Positions 1 to 8,650 of a stretch of 64,000 bases of DNA are shown here, piece after piece. Numbering within the stretch: the stretch's first letter is position 1; every line of letters starts with the position of its first letter. Below the pieces are notes generated by a model. That model did no database searches, was not told the DNA's origin, and saw only the letters and a list, made by a program, of their open reading frames with translations. The translations under genes were made by a program, and so were the position numbers. This DNA is from Tardiphaga alba. Its GTDB lineage: Bacteria > Pseudomonadota > Alphaproteobacteria > Rhizobiales > Xanthobacteraceae. The stretch lies in contig NZ_CP036498.1 of NCBI RefSeq assembly GCF_018279705.1, positions 3,613,001-3,677,000 on the forward strand, read 5' to 3'.

Positions 1-244
1 AGCGCGGCCAGCTCTTGCGGCGATAGGCGGCGAGCCAGACCAGATAGACGAAGAACAGCAGCATGCAGGCGGCAACCAGGCTTGCCGCTGCAATGGTGCT
101 TTCCGACAGGCGAAGGTCAGGCGTGCGATCCTGGAAAGCGATCGAGATGCAGTCGAGGATCAGCGACGCGTAGAGCAGCACTTCGAAATAGAAGACGTTC
201 TTGGGCAGGTCGGCAGGAACGGTCACGGCTGCACTCACGGTCAT
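1..244 (-). CDS. Small membrane protein, N-terminal part (cut by window start)
   Basis: The ATG overlaps the era stop codon as ATGA, so the gene is probably translated by coupling as the last visible member of the lepB-rnc-era chain. Reading from the ATG gives MTVSAAVTVPADLPKNVFYF, then a hydrophobic helix around residues 18-34 and a second one around residues 55-73 that ends in a basic stretch (AAYRRKSWPR). The frame is open to the window edge, about 81 codons. I do not recognise the family. In many relatives recO follows era; this reading frame does not look like recO. An integral inner-membrane protein of unknown role is as far as the sequence goes. Confidence 0.6.
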   Translation of the reverse strand, partial: MTVSAAVTVPADLPKNVFYFEVLLYASLILDCISIAFQDRTPDLRLSESTIAAASLVAACMLLFFVYLVWLAAYRRKSWPR

Positions 245-1191
245 TCCTGCGGGAATTCGAGGCCCATCTCACGATAGCGATTGGGATCTTCACCCCAGTT
301 CTCGCGCACCTTCACGAACAGGAACAGATGCACGGGCACGCCGACGATCTCGGTGATTTCCCGGCGCGCAACCGCGCCGATGGATTTGATGGTGGCGCCG
401 CCCTTGCCGAGCACGATCTTGCGCTGGCTCTCGCGCTCGACAAAGATCGTCTGCTCGATGCGCACGGAATTGTCCTTGCGCTCCTGCCAGCTGTCGGTCT
501 CGACGGTTGACTGGTACGGCAGCTCCTGATGCAGCTGGCGAAAAATCTTTTCGCGGGTGATTTCCGCCGCGAGATGCCGCAACGGTGCATCCGACATCTG
601 GTCTTCGGGATAGTGATACGGGCCTTCCGGCACGTCGGCCGCGAGCCGGCGGCGCAGGTCATCGACGCCATCGCCGGTCATGGCCGAGATCATGAAAGTC
701 TCGTCGAATTTGAGGCGCGCATTGGCATCGGTCGCCAGTTTCAGCAACCGTTCTTTGGCGACGATATCGACCTTGTTGATCACCAGGATCTTCGGATGAT
801 TGACCTTGGACAATTGATCGAAAATCGCCTCGGCCTCTTCATTGATACCGGCCTTGGCATCCAGCAGCACACAGACGAGATCGGCATCATGGGCGCCGCT
901 CCAGGCGGTCTTCACCATGGCACGGTCGAGCCGGCGCTTCGGCGCAAAAATACCGGGCGTATCGACCAGGATGATCTGCGCATGGTTCTCGATGACGATG
1001 CCGCGGATCAAAGCGCGCGTGGTCTGCACCTTGCGCGAGACGATGGTGACCTTGGAGCCGACCAGCGCATTGACCAGCGTGGACTTGCCGACATTGGGCG
1101 CACCGATCAGCGCAACGAAACCGCAGCGTGTCTCCTGCGGGGCGCCTTCGGCGGTGTGGTCAACGTCGTCGTTCAAGTCATCATCCTTCAA
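241..1191 (-). CDS. era: GTPase Era
   Basis: Era binds 16S rRNA and assists 30S ribosome maturation. The 316-residue product has the G1 loop GAPNVGKS at 30-37, the G3 DTPG at 77-80 and the G4 NKVD at 139-142, and a C-terminal KH domain with its GKGG loop from residue 262. These fit the family and its usual length of about 300. The start is unusual: no in-frame ATG precedes the GTPase domain, and a TTG at 1191 overlaps the rnc stop (TTGA). A second TTG at 1176 has AAGGA upstream and is an alternative that removes five residues. Last recognised member of lepB-rnc-era. Confidence 0.96.
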   Translation of the reverse strand: MKDDDLNDDVDHTAEGAPQETRCGFVALIGAPNVGKSTLVNALVGSKVTIVSRKVQTTRALIRGIVIENHAQIILVDTPGIFAPKRRLDRAMVKTAWSGAHDADLVCVLLDAKAGINEEAEAIFDQLSKVNHPKILVINKVDIVAKERLLKLATDANARLKFDETFMISAMTGDGVDDLRRRLAADVPEGPYHYPEDQMSDAPLRHLAAEITREKIFRQLHQELPYQSTVETDSWQERKDNSVRIEQTIFVERESQRKIVLGKGGATIKSIGAVARREITEIVGVPVHLFLFVKVRENWGEDPNRYREMGLEFPQE

Positions 1192-1997
1192 GATTTCACG
1201 CCTTCGCGCTCGAGCATGGCTGTTGCTGCGGCTTTTTCGGCGGCACGCTTGCTGCCGCCCTCGCCTTCAGCAGATGCGAGCCCGCTCACATCCACCGCGA
1301 TTTTGAAATGCGGATCGTGATGCGGGCCGGAGCGCGCAACTTCACGATAGACGGGCGTCGGCAGACCACGGCCCTGCGCCCATTCCTGCAGCACGGTCTT
1401 GGGATCGCGCAGCGGACGCACCGGCTTGCGCATGCGCTCCGTCCAGTTGCGCTGCACGAACCCCTCCGCGGCGGGATAACCACCGTCGAGGAAGATCGCG
1501 CCGATCACAGCTTCACAGATGTCCCCGAGCACCGACTTGCGCAAGCGCTGGCCGACACCGGCGCCGACCGAACCGAGCTTGATCGCATCCTGGAACCCGA
1601 GCAGCCGCGCGACATCGGCGCAGGCTTCCTTGCGCACGAGATCGGCCAGCCGCTTCGACAACTCTCCCTCGTCGCCATTCGGAAAGGCGCGATACAGCAT
1701 GTCGGAGATCACGAGGCCAAGCACGTGATCGCCGAGGAATTCGAGGCGTTGATAGCTTTCGCTGCGGCTGCGCTGCGACTTCAGCGCGGAGACATGCGTG
1801 AAGGCCGTCGCCAGCAGTTGCGCATCCTTGAAGACGTGACCGATCCGCGTCTCGACTTCGGCAACGGCCGCCTTGGCATCGGCACGGGCGCGCTTCTTGC
1901 GCTGGGCCGTCGTCTCCTTGGGCGCCTCCGGCGTCACGCTGTGTTCGTCGTCCCTCGGCGCGGCCGCCTCGATGGTTTTGGTGTGATCGTCCGTCAT
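1188..1997 (-). CDS. rnc: Ribonuclease III
   Basis: Double-strand-specific endoribonuclease for rRNA and mRNA processing. The catalytic signature reads QRLEFLGDHVLG, followed by the DICEAVIGAIFLDGG segment that supplies the second pair of acidic metal ligands; a C-terminal double-stranded RNA-binding domain ends with GGSKRAAEKAAA. The first residue of the signature is Gln rather than the Glu of E. coli, which I believe is common in this order. I chose the ATG at 1997 because it overlaps the lepB stop as ATGA; the reading frame stays open for 20 more codons upstream inside lepB. Product 269 aa with a charged N-terminal extension. Confidence 0.96.
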   Translation of the reverse strand: MTDDHTKTIEAAAPRDDEHSVTPEAPKETTAQRKKRARADAKAAVAEVETRIGHVFKDAQLLATAFTHVSALKSQRSRSESYQRLEFLGDHVLGLVISDMLYRAFPNGDEGELSKRLADLVRKEACADVARLLGFQDAIKLGSVGAGVGQRLRKSVLGDICEAVIGAIFLDGGYPAAEGFVQRNWTERMRKPVRPLRDPKTVLQEWAQGRGLPTPVYREVARSGPHHDPHFKIAVDVSGLASAEGEGGSKRAAEKAAATAMLEREGVKS

Positions 1998-2752
1998 CGC
2001 ACGATGGAGAAAATGCGGCTCCAGCGCACGGCGGTCGGCCAGCGCCAGATCTGCCAAGCCTGTTCGCCCTCGGCGATCGAGAAGAAGATCATCTGCGCGC
2101 GACCGACGAGATTTTCGGACGGCACGTAACCGACCGCCGACTGCACGCGGCTATCGGTTGAGTTATCACGATTGTCGCCCATCATGAAGAAGTTGCCGGG
2201 CGGCACCTTGTATTCGATGGTGTTGTCGTAGAACCCGTTATCGACGCAATCGAGCGTCTCATAGCTGACGCCATTGGGCAGCGTCTCTTTCCAGCGCTTC
2301 ACGCGCGCGGTGGCATCGGAGCCGCAGGGATCCTCGCCGACGAAATCACTCATGCGCTCGCGCTGCACAGGCTTGCCATTGATGTGAAGCAGCCCCTCTT
2401 TCATCTGCACGGTGTCGCCGGGCAGGCCGATCACGCGCTTGATGTAATCGGTGCTGTCATCCTTCGGCAGGCGGAACACGACCACGTCGCCGCGGGCCGG
2501 ATCGGAGCCGAAGATGCGACCGGAGAAGATGTTGGGCGACAGCGGGATCGAATAGTGGCTGTAGCCGTAGGAGTATTTGGAGACGAACAGGTAGTCACCC
2601 ACCAGCAGCGTCGCCTTCATCGAACCCGACGGGATGTTGAAGGGCTGGAACAGGAAAGTCCGGATCACCAGGGCGATGAGCAGCGCGTTGATGACGACGC
2701 GGATGGTCTCGCCAATGCCGCTTTCAGACTTGGTCCCGGATGTCACGCTCAT
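1994..2752 (-). CDS. lepB: Signal peptidase I
   Basis: Inner-membrane serine protease that removes signal peptides from Sec and Tat exported proteins. From the chosen ATG (MSVTSGTKSE) there is one membrane anchor at about 16-36, then the nucleophile motif PSGSM with Ser44, the general-base Lys105 in YIKRVIGLPGD, and the conserved GDNRDNSTDSR box near the C terminus. The product is 252 aa. An upstream in-frame ATG at 2827 would add 25 residues with no similarity to the family. It heads the lepB-rnc-era chain, all joined by 4-bp overlaps. Confidence 0.95.
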   Translation of the reverse strand: MSVTSGTKSESGIGETIRVVINALLIALVIRTFLFQPFNIPSGSMKATLLVGDYLFVSKYSYGYSHYSIPLSPNIFSGRIFGSDPARGDVVVFRLPKDDSTDYIKRVIGLPGDTVQMKEGLLHINGKPVQRERMSDFVGEDPCGSDATARVKRWKETLPNGVSYETLDCVDNGFYDNTIEYKVPPGNFFMMGDNRDNSTDSRVQSAVGYVPSENLVGRAQMIFFSIAEGEQAWQIWRWPTAVRWSRIFSIVR

Positions 2753-3001
2753 CGCTTTCCCGATTCCCGCGCCAAGGGGCGCAGATGTCCTTAGCATATC
2801 GCGCCAGGACGTGGGTCCGGCAGCCAAAATGCAACAATCTCAACTGGTTATAACAAAGTCCTGCAAAGGCCTTTGAGGGCATGAGCAAGGATTTGCGGCG
2901 GATCGATTTCTCCGCAGGTTTAAACGGTTGTCGATACCGGTGCAATGAATTGCCCCGTCAAGCGGCCGTGACAGGGGGATGGTGAGCGCAAGCCGCGCGC
3001 C

Positions 3002-3157
3002 CTATTCGGCGGCCTGTTTGAGGTCCGCCCGCGGGCCCTCCGCCTGTTCAGCCTCCGGATCGTGCCGGTTCAAGCGCATCATGACAAATGCAAAGCAGAT
3101 GGCAAAAAAGGCCCCTATAAACGGCGCGGACAGTGCGTAAATCTCGAAATAGGTCAT
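3002..3157 (-). CDS. Single-helix membrane microprotein, second gene of a two-gene cassette
   Basis: A 51-residue protein starting MTYFEIYALSAP. It has one membrane segment at about 8-28 followed by a charged tail (MMRLNRHDPEAEQAEGPRAD). Its ATG overlaps the stop of the 78-residue gene upstream (ATGA), so the two are probably translationally coupled. The first 12 residues match those of the 59-residue protein at 47256 in six identical positions (M1, T2, I6, L9, A11, P12) plus an acidic residue at 5. I know no named family for it. It lies between acpS and lepB, which are commonly adjacent in relatives. Confidence 0.7.
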   Translation of the reverse strand: MTYFEIYALSAPFIGAFFAICFAFVMMRLNRHDPEAEQAEGPRADLKQAAE

Positions 3158-3390
3158 TCCCTGATCCCTCCGAGCGCCAAATGTCCAACAAAATGTAAGG
3201 CTGCACTCAACAGCATGCAAGCCAAGGAGCCGATGATGAGAATGCCTCCATTGATCCCCGCCGGCGTCAAACCATAGAAGAACGCCAAGGCCGGACCGAT
3301 GCAGCCGGCGGACAAGAATGCAGCCGCAATCGTGTTCATGAAGCCTGCGAGCAGCTTCACCCGCTCGTTTTGCACGACTTTGCTGATCAT
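3154..3390 (-). CDS. Two-helix membrane microprotein, first gene of a two-gene cassette
   Basis: A 78-residue protein. The N terminus is polar and basic (MISKVVQNERVKLLAGFMN); two hydrophobic helices at about 18-40 and 49-73 follow, separated by a Gly/Pro turn. A strong ribosome site (GGGGGAG) lies about four bases before the ATG. It overlaps the next gene by 4 bp. It lines up without gaps with the reconstructed 78-residue product at 47029-47263: identical residues include K4, N8, E9, K12, L13, A15, N19, A28, G29, P33, L35, C58, L65, H66, G69, G74 and I76. No known function. Confidence 0.75.
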   Translation of the reverse strand: MISKVVQNERVKLLAGFMNTIAAAFLSAGCIGPALAFFYGLTPAGINGGILIIGSLACMLLSAALHFVGHLALGGIRE

Positions 3391-3453
3391 GGCTCCCCCG
3401 ATAAACCGGAACCATGATTACACGCAAAGGCTACACACACAAAAAACAGCCAC

Positions 3454-3867
3454 CTATAACTTAGCGAAAGCTGAAATGATCACAAAGGCCTGCGCCAGCG
3501 GCCAGTCATCGGTGATCGATAGGTCGATCTGGGCCTCATGGCCGGGCGGGATCAGCTTCTCCAGCCGCGCCAGTGCGCCGCCGGTCAGTTTCATGGACGG
3601 TTTGCCGCCGGGCAGGTTGATCACGCCCATGTCCCGCCACCAGACCCCCTGTCGGATCCCGGTCCCGAGCGCCTTGGACATCGCCTCCTTGGCGGCGAAG
3701 CGCTTGGCATAGGTGGCGACCACCATCTTCTCGCTCTTGGCGCGGCGCTGGGCACGCGCCCGCTCGGCTTCAGTGAAGACGCGATCGAGGAACCGGTCGC
3801 CATGGCGCTCGATCACCTTGGCGACGCGGGTGATGTCGATCAGGTCCGAACCGATGCCGATGATCAT
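3454..3867 (-). CDS. acpS: Holo-[acyl-carrier-protein] synthase
   Basis: Transfers 4'-phosphopantetheine from CoA to the serine of acyl carrier protein. The 137-residue protein opens with [14 protein letters not shown], with the Mg-binding Asp8, and carries Glu61 in [15 protein letters not shown], the two conserved acidic ligands. Length is typical of AcpS. Its ATG overlaps the pdxJ stop (ATGA), a pairing found in most proteobacteria. The next gene downstream is the small membrane pair rather than lepB. Confidence 0.96.
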   Translation of the reverse strand: MIIGIGSDLIDITRVAKVIERHGDRFLDRVFTEAERARAQRRAKSEKMVVATYAKRFAAKEAMSKALGTGIRQGVWWRDMGVINLPGGKPSMKLTGGALARLEKLIPPGHEAQIDLSITDDWPLAQAFVIISAFAKL

Positions 3868-4622
3868 GCGCGCGCCCGCTTGGCGACACCGCGATCCATC
3901 GCCGCGCGCATCTGCTTCACCGTCTCGGACAGACCGACGAACAACGACTCGCCGATCATGTAGTAGCCGATATTCAGCTCCATGATTTCGGGCAGCGCCG
4001 CGATGGTCTCGGCGGTTGCGTAATCGAGGCCGTGGCCGGCATGGACTTCCAGGCCAGCGGATTTAGCCAGCTTCACGCCTGCCGCAATGCGCTGCCACTC
4101 GTTCTCGGCCTTGATGAGTTCGCCGTCGGTGATGGCGTCGCACCAAGCGCCGGTATGGATCTCGATCACCGGTGCTTTCAGTTTGGCGGCCATCTCAATC
4201 TGCTTCGGGTCGGCGGCGATGAACAGCGAGACGCGCACGCCGGCGTCGGTGAAGCGCGCAATGGTCGGCTCCAGCGACTCGCGCTGGCCGACCACGTCGA
4301 GGCCACCTTCGGTGGTGAGCTCCTCGCGACGCTCGGGCACGAGACACACCGCATGCGGCTGCACGCCGAGCGCGATCCGCACCATGTCAGGCGTTGCCGC
4401 CATTTCGAAATTCAGCGGCTTCGAAATCTCCGCTTTCAAGCGCTCCATATCGGCATCGCGGATATGGCGGCGATCCTCGCGCAGATGTGCAGTGATGCCA
4501 TCGGCACCGGCAGCGATTGCTTCCAGCGCGGCGCGCACGGGGTCCGGGTGCTTGCCGCCGCGCGCATTACGCAAGGTGGCCACATGGTCGATATTGACGC
4601 CGAGACGGAGGGACGAAGACAT
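3864..4622 (-). CDS. pdxJ: Pyridoxine 5'-phosphate synthase
   Basis: Condenses 1-deoxy-D-xylulose 5-phosphate with 3-amino-2-oxopropyl phosphate to make pyridoxine 5'-phosphate. The 252-residue TIM barrel begins [20 protein letters not shown], with Asp12-His13, followed by the HLREDRRHI loop at 46-54 and the glycine-rich phosphate site HAGHGLDY. Length is normal. It lies downstream of rsh on the same strand, separated by a palindromic repeat, and overlaps acpS by 4 bp. Confidence 0.96.
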   Translation of the reverse strand: MSSSLRLGVNIDHVATLRNARGGKHPDPVRAALEAIAAGADGITAHLREDRRHIRDADMERLKAEISKPLNFEMAATPDMVRIALGVQPHAVCLVPERREELTTEGGLDVVGQRESLEPTIARFTDAGVRVSLFIAADPKQIEMAAKLKAPVIEIHTGAWCDAITDGELIKAENEWQRIAAGVKLAKSAGLEVHAGHGLDYATAETIAALPEIMELNIGYYMIGESLFVGLSETVKQMRAAMDRGVAKRARA

Positions 4623-4678
4623 GGGCAGCTTTCGGAAAACAGCGATATTCGATGGCGTATTTCTAGCAACCCGCCGCC

Positions 4679-4767
4679 GTCATTGCGAGGAGCCTCTTGG
4701 CGACGAAGCAATCCAGATTCACAAAGGAAAAACGGGATTGCTTCATTGCTTCGCTCCTCGCAATGAC
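4679..4767. repeat. Palindromic intergenic repeat, family B, copy 1
   Basis: An 89-bp element bounded by the perfect inverted arms GTCATTGCGAG (4679-4689) and CTCGCAATGAC (4757-4767). A second inner pair is formed by GCAATCC and GGATTGC. It fills the gap between rsh and pdxJ. A second copy, 109 bp, lies at 10034-10142. Elements starting GTCATTGCGAG are frequent in Bradyrhizobium-like genomes as far as I recall. On RNA it would fold into a long hairpin. Confidence 0.85.
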
Positions 4768-4783
4768 GGTGGAGAGACCGCCC

Positions 4784-7096
4784 CTACCCGTTCACCCGCT
4801 CGACTTTCGCCACGACCGCTTTCGCGCGCAGCTGGGCGATGATCGCGCTGAGATGCTTGAGGTCGTAGACGCCAAGATCGATGGTCTGCTCGGTGAAATC
4901 GGGCGAGCGGCGATGCATGCTGATATTGTCGATATTGCCGTCGTGATCGGCGATCACCTGGGCGATCTGCGCAAGGCTGCCCGGCTCGTTGACATTTTGC
5001 AGGAACAGGCGCGCCGGGAAACGCTGCGGCGACGAATCGTCCACGTCCCATTTCACATCAACCCACCGCTCCGGCTCTTCCTCGAACTCGCGCAGGGCCG
5101 GCGACTGGATCGGATAGATGGTGATGCCCTCGCCCGGCGTGACGATGCCGACGATGCGATCGCCCGGCACGGCGCCGCCATTCGGCGCAAAGCGCACCGG
5201 CAGATCGGAATTGACGCCGCCGATGGAAATCACCGAGGTGAACTTGCCGGCGCCATCGCCGGTCCGCACCTTGTCAGCCGTGCTCTTCTTATTGGCGGCG
5301 AAACGACCGACGCGTTCTTCCTTGTAGTCGGGATACATCGCGCGCGCGACATCCGCAGCACGCAACTCGCCGCGGCCGACCGATGCCATGACATCGTCAA
5401 TCGACGAACGCGCAAGGCGTGGCAGCGCGCCCTTCAACTGATCGTCGGCATAGTCGATCTTGGCGCGGGCGAACAGGCGCTCGACGATCCGGCGACCGAG
5501 GCTCGCATATTGATCGCGCATCGCGGTGCGCGTGGCGCGGCGGATCGCAGCCCGGGCCTTGCCGGTGATGGCCAGCGCTTCCCAGGCAGCCGGCGGCGCC
5601 TGCTGCGCCTTGGAGGTGAGCACTTCCACTTCGTCGCCATTCTGCAGCTCCGACGACAGCGGCGCGAACTTGCCGTTGACCTTGCAGCCGACAGCGCTGT
5701 TGCCGACATCGGTATGCACGGCATAGGCGAAGTCGATGACATTGGCGGCGCGCGGCAGCGCGATCAACTTGCCCTTCGGCGTGAAGCAGAACACCTGGTC
5801 GTGGAACAGTTCGAGCTTGGTGTGCTCCAGGAACTCTTCCGGATTCGTGCTCTCGGACAGGATCCCAATGGTGTGGCGCAGCCAGGCGAAGGCATTGGAC
5901 TCGCGCTTCAGCCGCTCATTCGGCGAGCCCGCGCCCTCCTTGTAGAAGGCATGCGCGGCGATGCCGTATTCGGCGATCCGATGCATTTCCTCGGTGCGAA
6001 TCTGCAGTTCGACGCGCTGATTGCCGGGTCCGATCACGGTGGTGTGGATCGAACGATAGTCGTTCTGCTTCGGCGTCGAGATGTAATCCTTGAAGCGGCC
6101 GGGCACGACGGGCCATGTCGTATGCACGACGCCGAGCGCGCGGTAGCAGGCTTCGAGATCTTCGAGGATGACGCGGAAGCCGTAGATGTCGGAGAGCTGT
6201 TCGAAGCCCACCGACTTGCGCTTCATCTTGGTCCAGATCGAAAACGGCTTCTTGCGACGCCCGGTGACGCGCGCCTTGATGCCGTTCTTTTGCAGCTTGG
6301 TGGAGAGATGGCTTTCGATCATGCCAATCAGGTCGCGATTGCGCTCGGTGAGCGCATCGAGGCGCTGCACCACAACCATATGGGCATCGGGATCGAGCAC
6401 CTTGAAGGAGAGCTCTTCCAGCTCCTCACGCATCGCCTGCATACCCATGCGGCCGGCCAGCGGCGCATAGATGTCGAGGGTCTCGTCGGCAATGCGGCGG
6501 CGCGAGGCCGGCGGCATGAACTCCATCGTCCGCATATTGTGCAGGCGATCGGCGAGCTTGATCAGCAGCACGCGCACGTCGTCGGCAATGGCCAGCAGCA
6601 GCTTGCGGAGATTCTCTGCCTGCTTGGCCTCGCGCGACACCAGCTCCAGCCGCTTGAGCTTTGTCAGTCCCTCGACCAGCGCGCCGATATCGGGGCCGAA
6701 CAGCTTGTCGATCTCGGCGCGGGTGGCCTCGGTATCCTCGATCGTGTCATGCAGCAGCGCCGCGACGATGGTGGCATCGTCGAGCTTGAGATCGGTCAGA
6801 ATCGCCGCGACTTCGAGCGGGTGGGTGAAATAGGGATCGCCAGACGCCCGGGTCTGCTCACCATGGGCCACCATGGCATAGACATAGGCGCGGTTGAGCA
6901 GATCCTCGTCGGTGTTGGGATTGTAGGAGCGAACCCGTTCGACCAGATCGTATTGCCGCATCATGCGCGCACGCCCGGCGCGCGCCGTCTTCGCAGCTCC
7001 CTCCGCAGATGGTGTATCGGTGCGCGCCGACGTTGCCGGAGCGACGGTCTCGCTCTCGGCCTGCATCTGCCGTGTATTGCGGCGCGAACTGGCCAT
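4784..7096 (-). CDS. rsh: Bifunctional (p)ppGpp synthase/hydrolase (Rel/SpoT homologue)
   Basis: Makes and degrades (p)ppGpp in the stringent response. Domains in order are an N-terminal HD hydrolase with His116-Asp117 in LLHDTIEDT, the RelA/SpoT synthetase region containing YGFRVI and EMHRIAEYG, a TGS domain (FTPKGKLIALPRAANVIDFA) and a C-terminal ACT domain. With the HD motif intact it should be bifunctional. I chose the ATG at 7096 because AGAGGA stands six bases upstream; an upstream ATG at 7141 lacks such a site. Length 770 aa. It is the usual partner of rpoZ upstream. Confidence 0.95.
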   Translation of the reverse strand: MASSRRNTRQMQAESETVAPATSARTDTPSAEGAAKTARAGRARMMRQYDLVERVRSYNPNTDEDLLNRAYVYAMVAHGEQTRASGDPYFTHPLEVAAILTDLKLDDATIVAALLHDTIEDTEATRAEIDKLFGPDIGALVEGLTKLKRLELVSREAKQAENLRKLLLAIADDVRVLLIKLADRLHNMRTMEFMPPASRRRIADETLDIYAPLAGRMGMQAMREELEELSFKVLDPDAHMVVVQRLDALTERNRDLIGMIESHLSTKLQKNGIKARVTGRRKKPFSIWTKMKRKSVGFEQLSDIYGFRVILEDLEACYRALGVVHTTWPVVPGRFKDYISTPKQNDYRSIHTTVIGPGNQRVELQIRTEEMHRIAEYGIAAHAFYKEGAGSPNERLKRESNAFAWLRHTIGILSESTNPEEFLEHTKLELFHDQVFCFTPKGKLIALPRAANVIDFAYAVHTDVGNSAVGCKVNGKFAPLSSELQNGDEVEVLTSKAQQAPPAAWEALAITGKARAAIRRATRTAMRDQYASLGRRIVERLFARAKIDYADDQLKGALPRLARSSIDDVMASVGRGELRAADVARAMYPDYKEERVGRFAANKKSTADKVRTGDGAGKFTSVISIGGVNSDLPVRFAPNGGAVPGDRIVGIVTPGEGITIYPIQSPALREFEEEPERWVDVKWDVDDSSPQRFPARLFLQNVNEPGSLAQIAQVIADHDGNIDNISMHRRSPDFTEQTIDLGVYDLKHLSAIIAQLRAKAVVAKVERVNG

Positions 7097-7160
7097 CGTC
7101 CTCTTTCGTGCGGTCAACAGTGACTCTGCGTGATTGCGCAAGTGTGCCCTGAAACCATTC

Positions 7161-7194
7161 CAAAAAGCAAAGGCCCGGACGCTTGTCCGGGCCT
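7161..7194 (-). terminator. Rho-independent terminator after rpoZ
   Basis: A perfect 10-bp stem, AGGCCCGGAC (7171-7180) with GTCCGGGCCT (7185-7194) and loop GCTT. Read on the minus strand it is followed by TTTGCTTTTTGG. It lies 52 bp past the rpoZ stop, so most rpoZ transcripts may stop before rsh. Confidence 0.8.
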
Positions 7195-7245
7195 GTGCGC
7201 GAGATGTTGATCGGGAGAGTTAAGCAATACGCATCGCGTATCGGT

Positions 7246-7638
7246 TTACTCGTCCTCTTCCGGCTGTTCTTCCGGCGGAGCCAGACCTTCGAGGCCCTTG
7301 AGCAACTCTTCCTCGGTCATGCGCTCGACGGCCACTTCGGTGTCGTCGGCATCGACGCTGGCGCCGGCCGAACCGATCAGCGGCACGGCATCCTGCTCGG
7401 GCTCATCGACCTCGACGAACTTCTGCAGCGAATGCACGAGCTCCTCGCGGAGATCTTCCGGCGAAATGGTTTCATCGGCGATCTCGCGCAGAGACACGAC
7501 CGGGTTCTTGTCATTGTCCCGGTCAATCGTAAGTTGAGAGCCGGACGAGATCATGCGCGCCCGGTGAGCGGCCAGAAGGACCAGATCGAACCGGTTATCG
7601 ACCTTGTCGATGCAATCTTCGACGGTAACGCGCGCCAT
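7246..7638 (-). CDS. rpoZ: RNA polymerase omega subunit
   Basis: Small structural subunit that stabilises beta-prime and, in proteobacteria, contributes to a ppGpp binding site. The 130-residue protein begins [20 protein letters not shown], followed by [12 protein letters not shown], the classic omega signature. The acidic tail ([10 protein letters not shown]) is long but usual in Rhizobiales. It is upstream of rsh on the same strand, the standard pairing, with a terminator between them. Confidence 0.96.
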   Translation of the reverse strand: MARVTVEDCIDKVDNRFDLVLLAAHRARMISSGSQLTIDRDNDKNPVVSLREIADETISPEDLREELVHSLQKFVEVDEPEQDAVPLIGSAGASVDADDTEVAVERMTEEELLKGLEGLAPPEEQPEEDE

Positions 7639-8004
7639 GAAATGTCGCTCCGTGTGCTGGGGGACCGAAAATGATGATTATGCGGGCTAGGTATAGGGGG
7701 TTTGCGTCCGGCGCAAGAACGAAATTAGAATCTCGCCTTCGAGGTTTCGTTTTCTACCCCATTATGTTACCCTTTATGGTATGTGACGGTTAACTCCGTT
7801 TCGTGGCCAAAAAACGTCTGCAAGTCACCAAAAGGCTGCATTGCCTAGGCAGAGGGATGAGCATATCGCTCTCCGCAATTCCTTTGTGTGACGCCTGATC
7901 AAGCCGTTCTGCCAGAAGGCGGACGACCACATTGCATCAAATGCGCGACGGCGAACACGTCGTGCCAAAAACGTGAACAACAACAAACCATATGAGAAAA
8001 CTTG
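7639..8004. other. Divergent intergenic region rpoZ / NYN gene
   Basis: About 366 bp between the divergent starts of rpoZ and the NYN-domain gene. It must hold promoters for both. It is AT-richer than its surroundings around 7730-7790. I see no reading frame with codon use like the neighbours and no RNA fold I can name. Confidence 0.5.
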
Positions 8005-8631
8005 ATGTCTCTATCGTCTAACAAGATCGCGCTCTTCATTGACGGCGCGAACCTCTATGCCACTGCAAAGACGCTTGGTTTCGACATCGATTACAAACGC
8101 CTCCTGAAGGAGTTCCAGAGCCGTGGCACTCTGGTTCGCGCCTTTTATTACACCGCGATCATCGAGGATCAGGAATATTCATCGATTCGCCCGCTGATCG
8201 ATTGGCTCGACTACAACGGCTACACCGTCGTGACCAAGGCCACGAAGGAATTCATCGATGCATCCGGCCGGCGCAAGGTGAAGGGCAACATGGATATCGA
8301 GCTTGCCGTCGATGCCATGGAACTCGCCGAACATGTGGATCAGATCGTGCTGTTTTCCGGCGACGGCGATTTCCGCTCGCTGGTGGAAGCCGTGCAGCGC
8401 CGCGGCGTCCGCGTCACCGTGATCTCCACGATTTCGAGCCAGCCCCCGATGATCGCCGACGAGTTGCGCCGCCAGGCGGACGTGTTCACGGATCTGATGG
8501 AGTTGCAGAGCAAGATCGGCCGTGATCCGGCCGAGCGCCCTGCCCCGCGCGAACCGCGTCACCAGACGCCGCAATTCCTGCAGCGCTCGGCCACTGTGGC
8601 ACCGCGAGGCGACGACGATTTCGAAGACTGA
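8005..8631 (+). CDS. NYN (PIN-like) domain protein, LabA/DUF88 family
   Basis: The 208-residue product has the NYN fold of LabA-like proteins, predicted metal-dependent ribonucleases. Acidic residues expected at the active site are visible: Asp13 in FIDGANLY, Asp97 and Asp103 in NMDIELAVDAM, and Asp120/Asp122 in FSGDGDF. The C-terminal 40 residues are Pro/Arg-rich and look disordered. The ATG at 8005 was preferred over the adjacent TTG at 8002. Substrate unknown. The gene is followed within 20 bp by a uracil-DNA glycosylase, possibly co-transcribed. Confidence 0.85.
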   Translation: MSLSSNKIALFIDGANLYATAKTLGFDIDYKRLLKEFQSRGTLVRAFYYTAIIEDQEYSSIRPLIDWLDYNGYTVVTKATKEFIDASGRRKVKGNMDIELAVDAMELAEHVDQIVLFSGDGDFRSLVEAVQRRGVRVTVISTISSQPPMIADELRRQADVFTDLMELQSKIGRDPAERPAPREPRHQTPQFLQRSATVAPRGDDDFED

Positions 8632-8650
8632 GACTTCCAAGCCCGACACC

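Noticed and set aside
4697..7123. 808-codon open frame antisense to rsh
   Set aside because: It mirrors the high-GC third-position bias of rsh; it has no domain logic, while rsh has complete HD, synthetase, TGS and ACT motifs.
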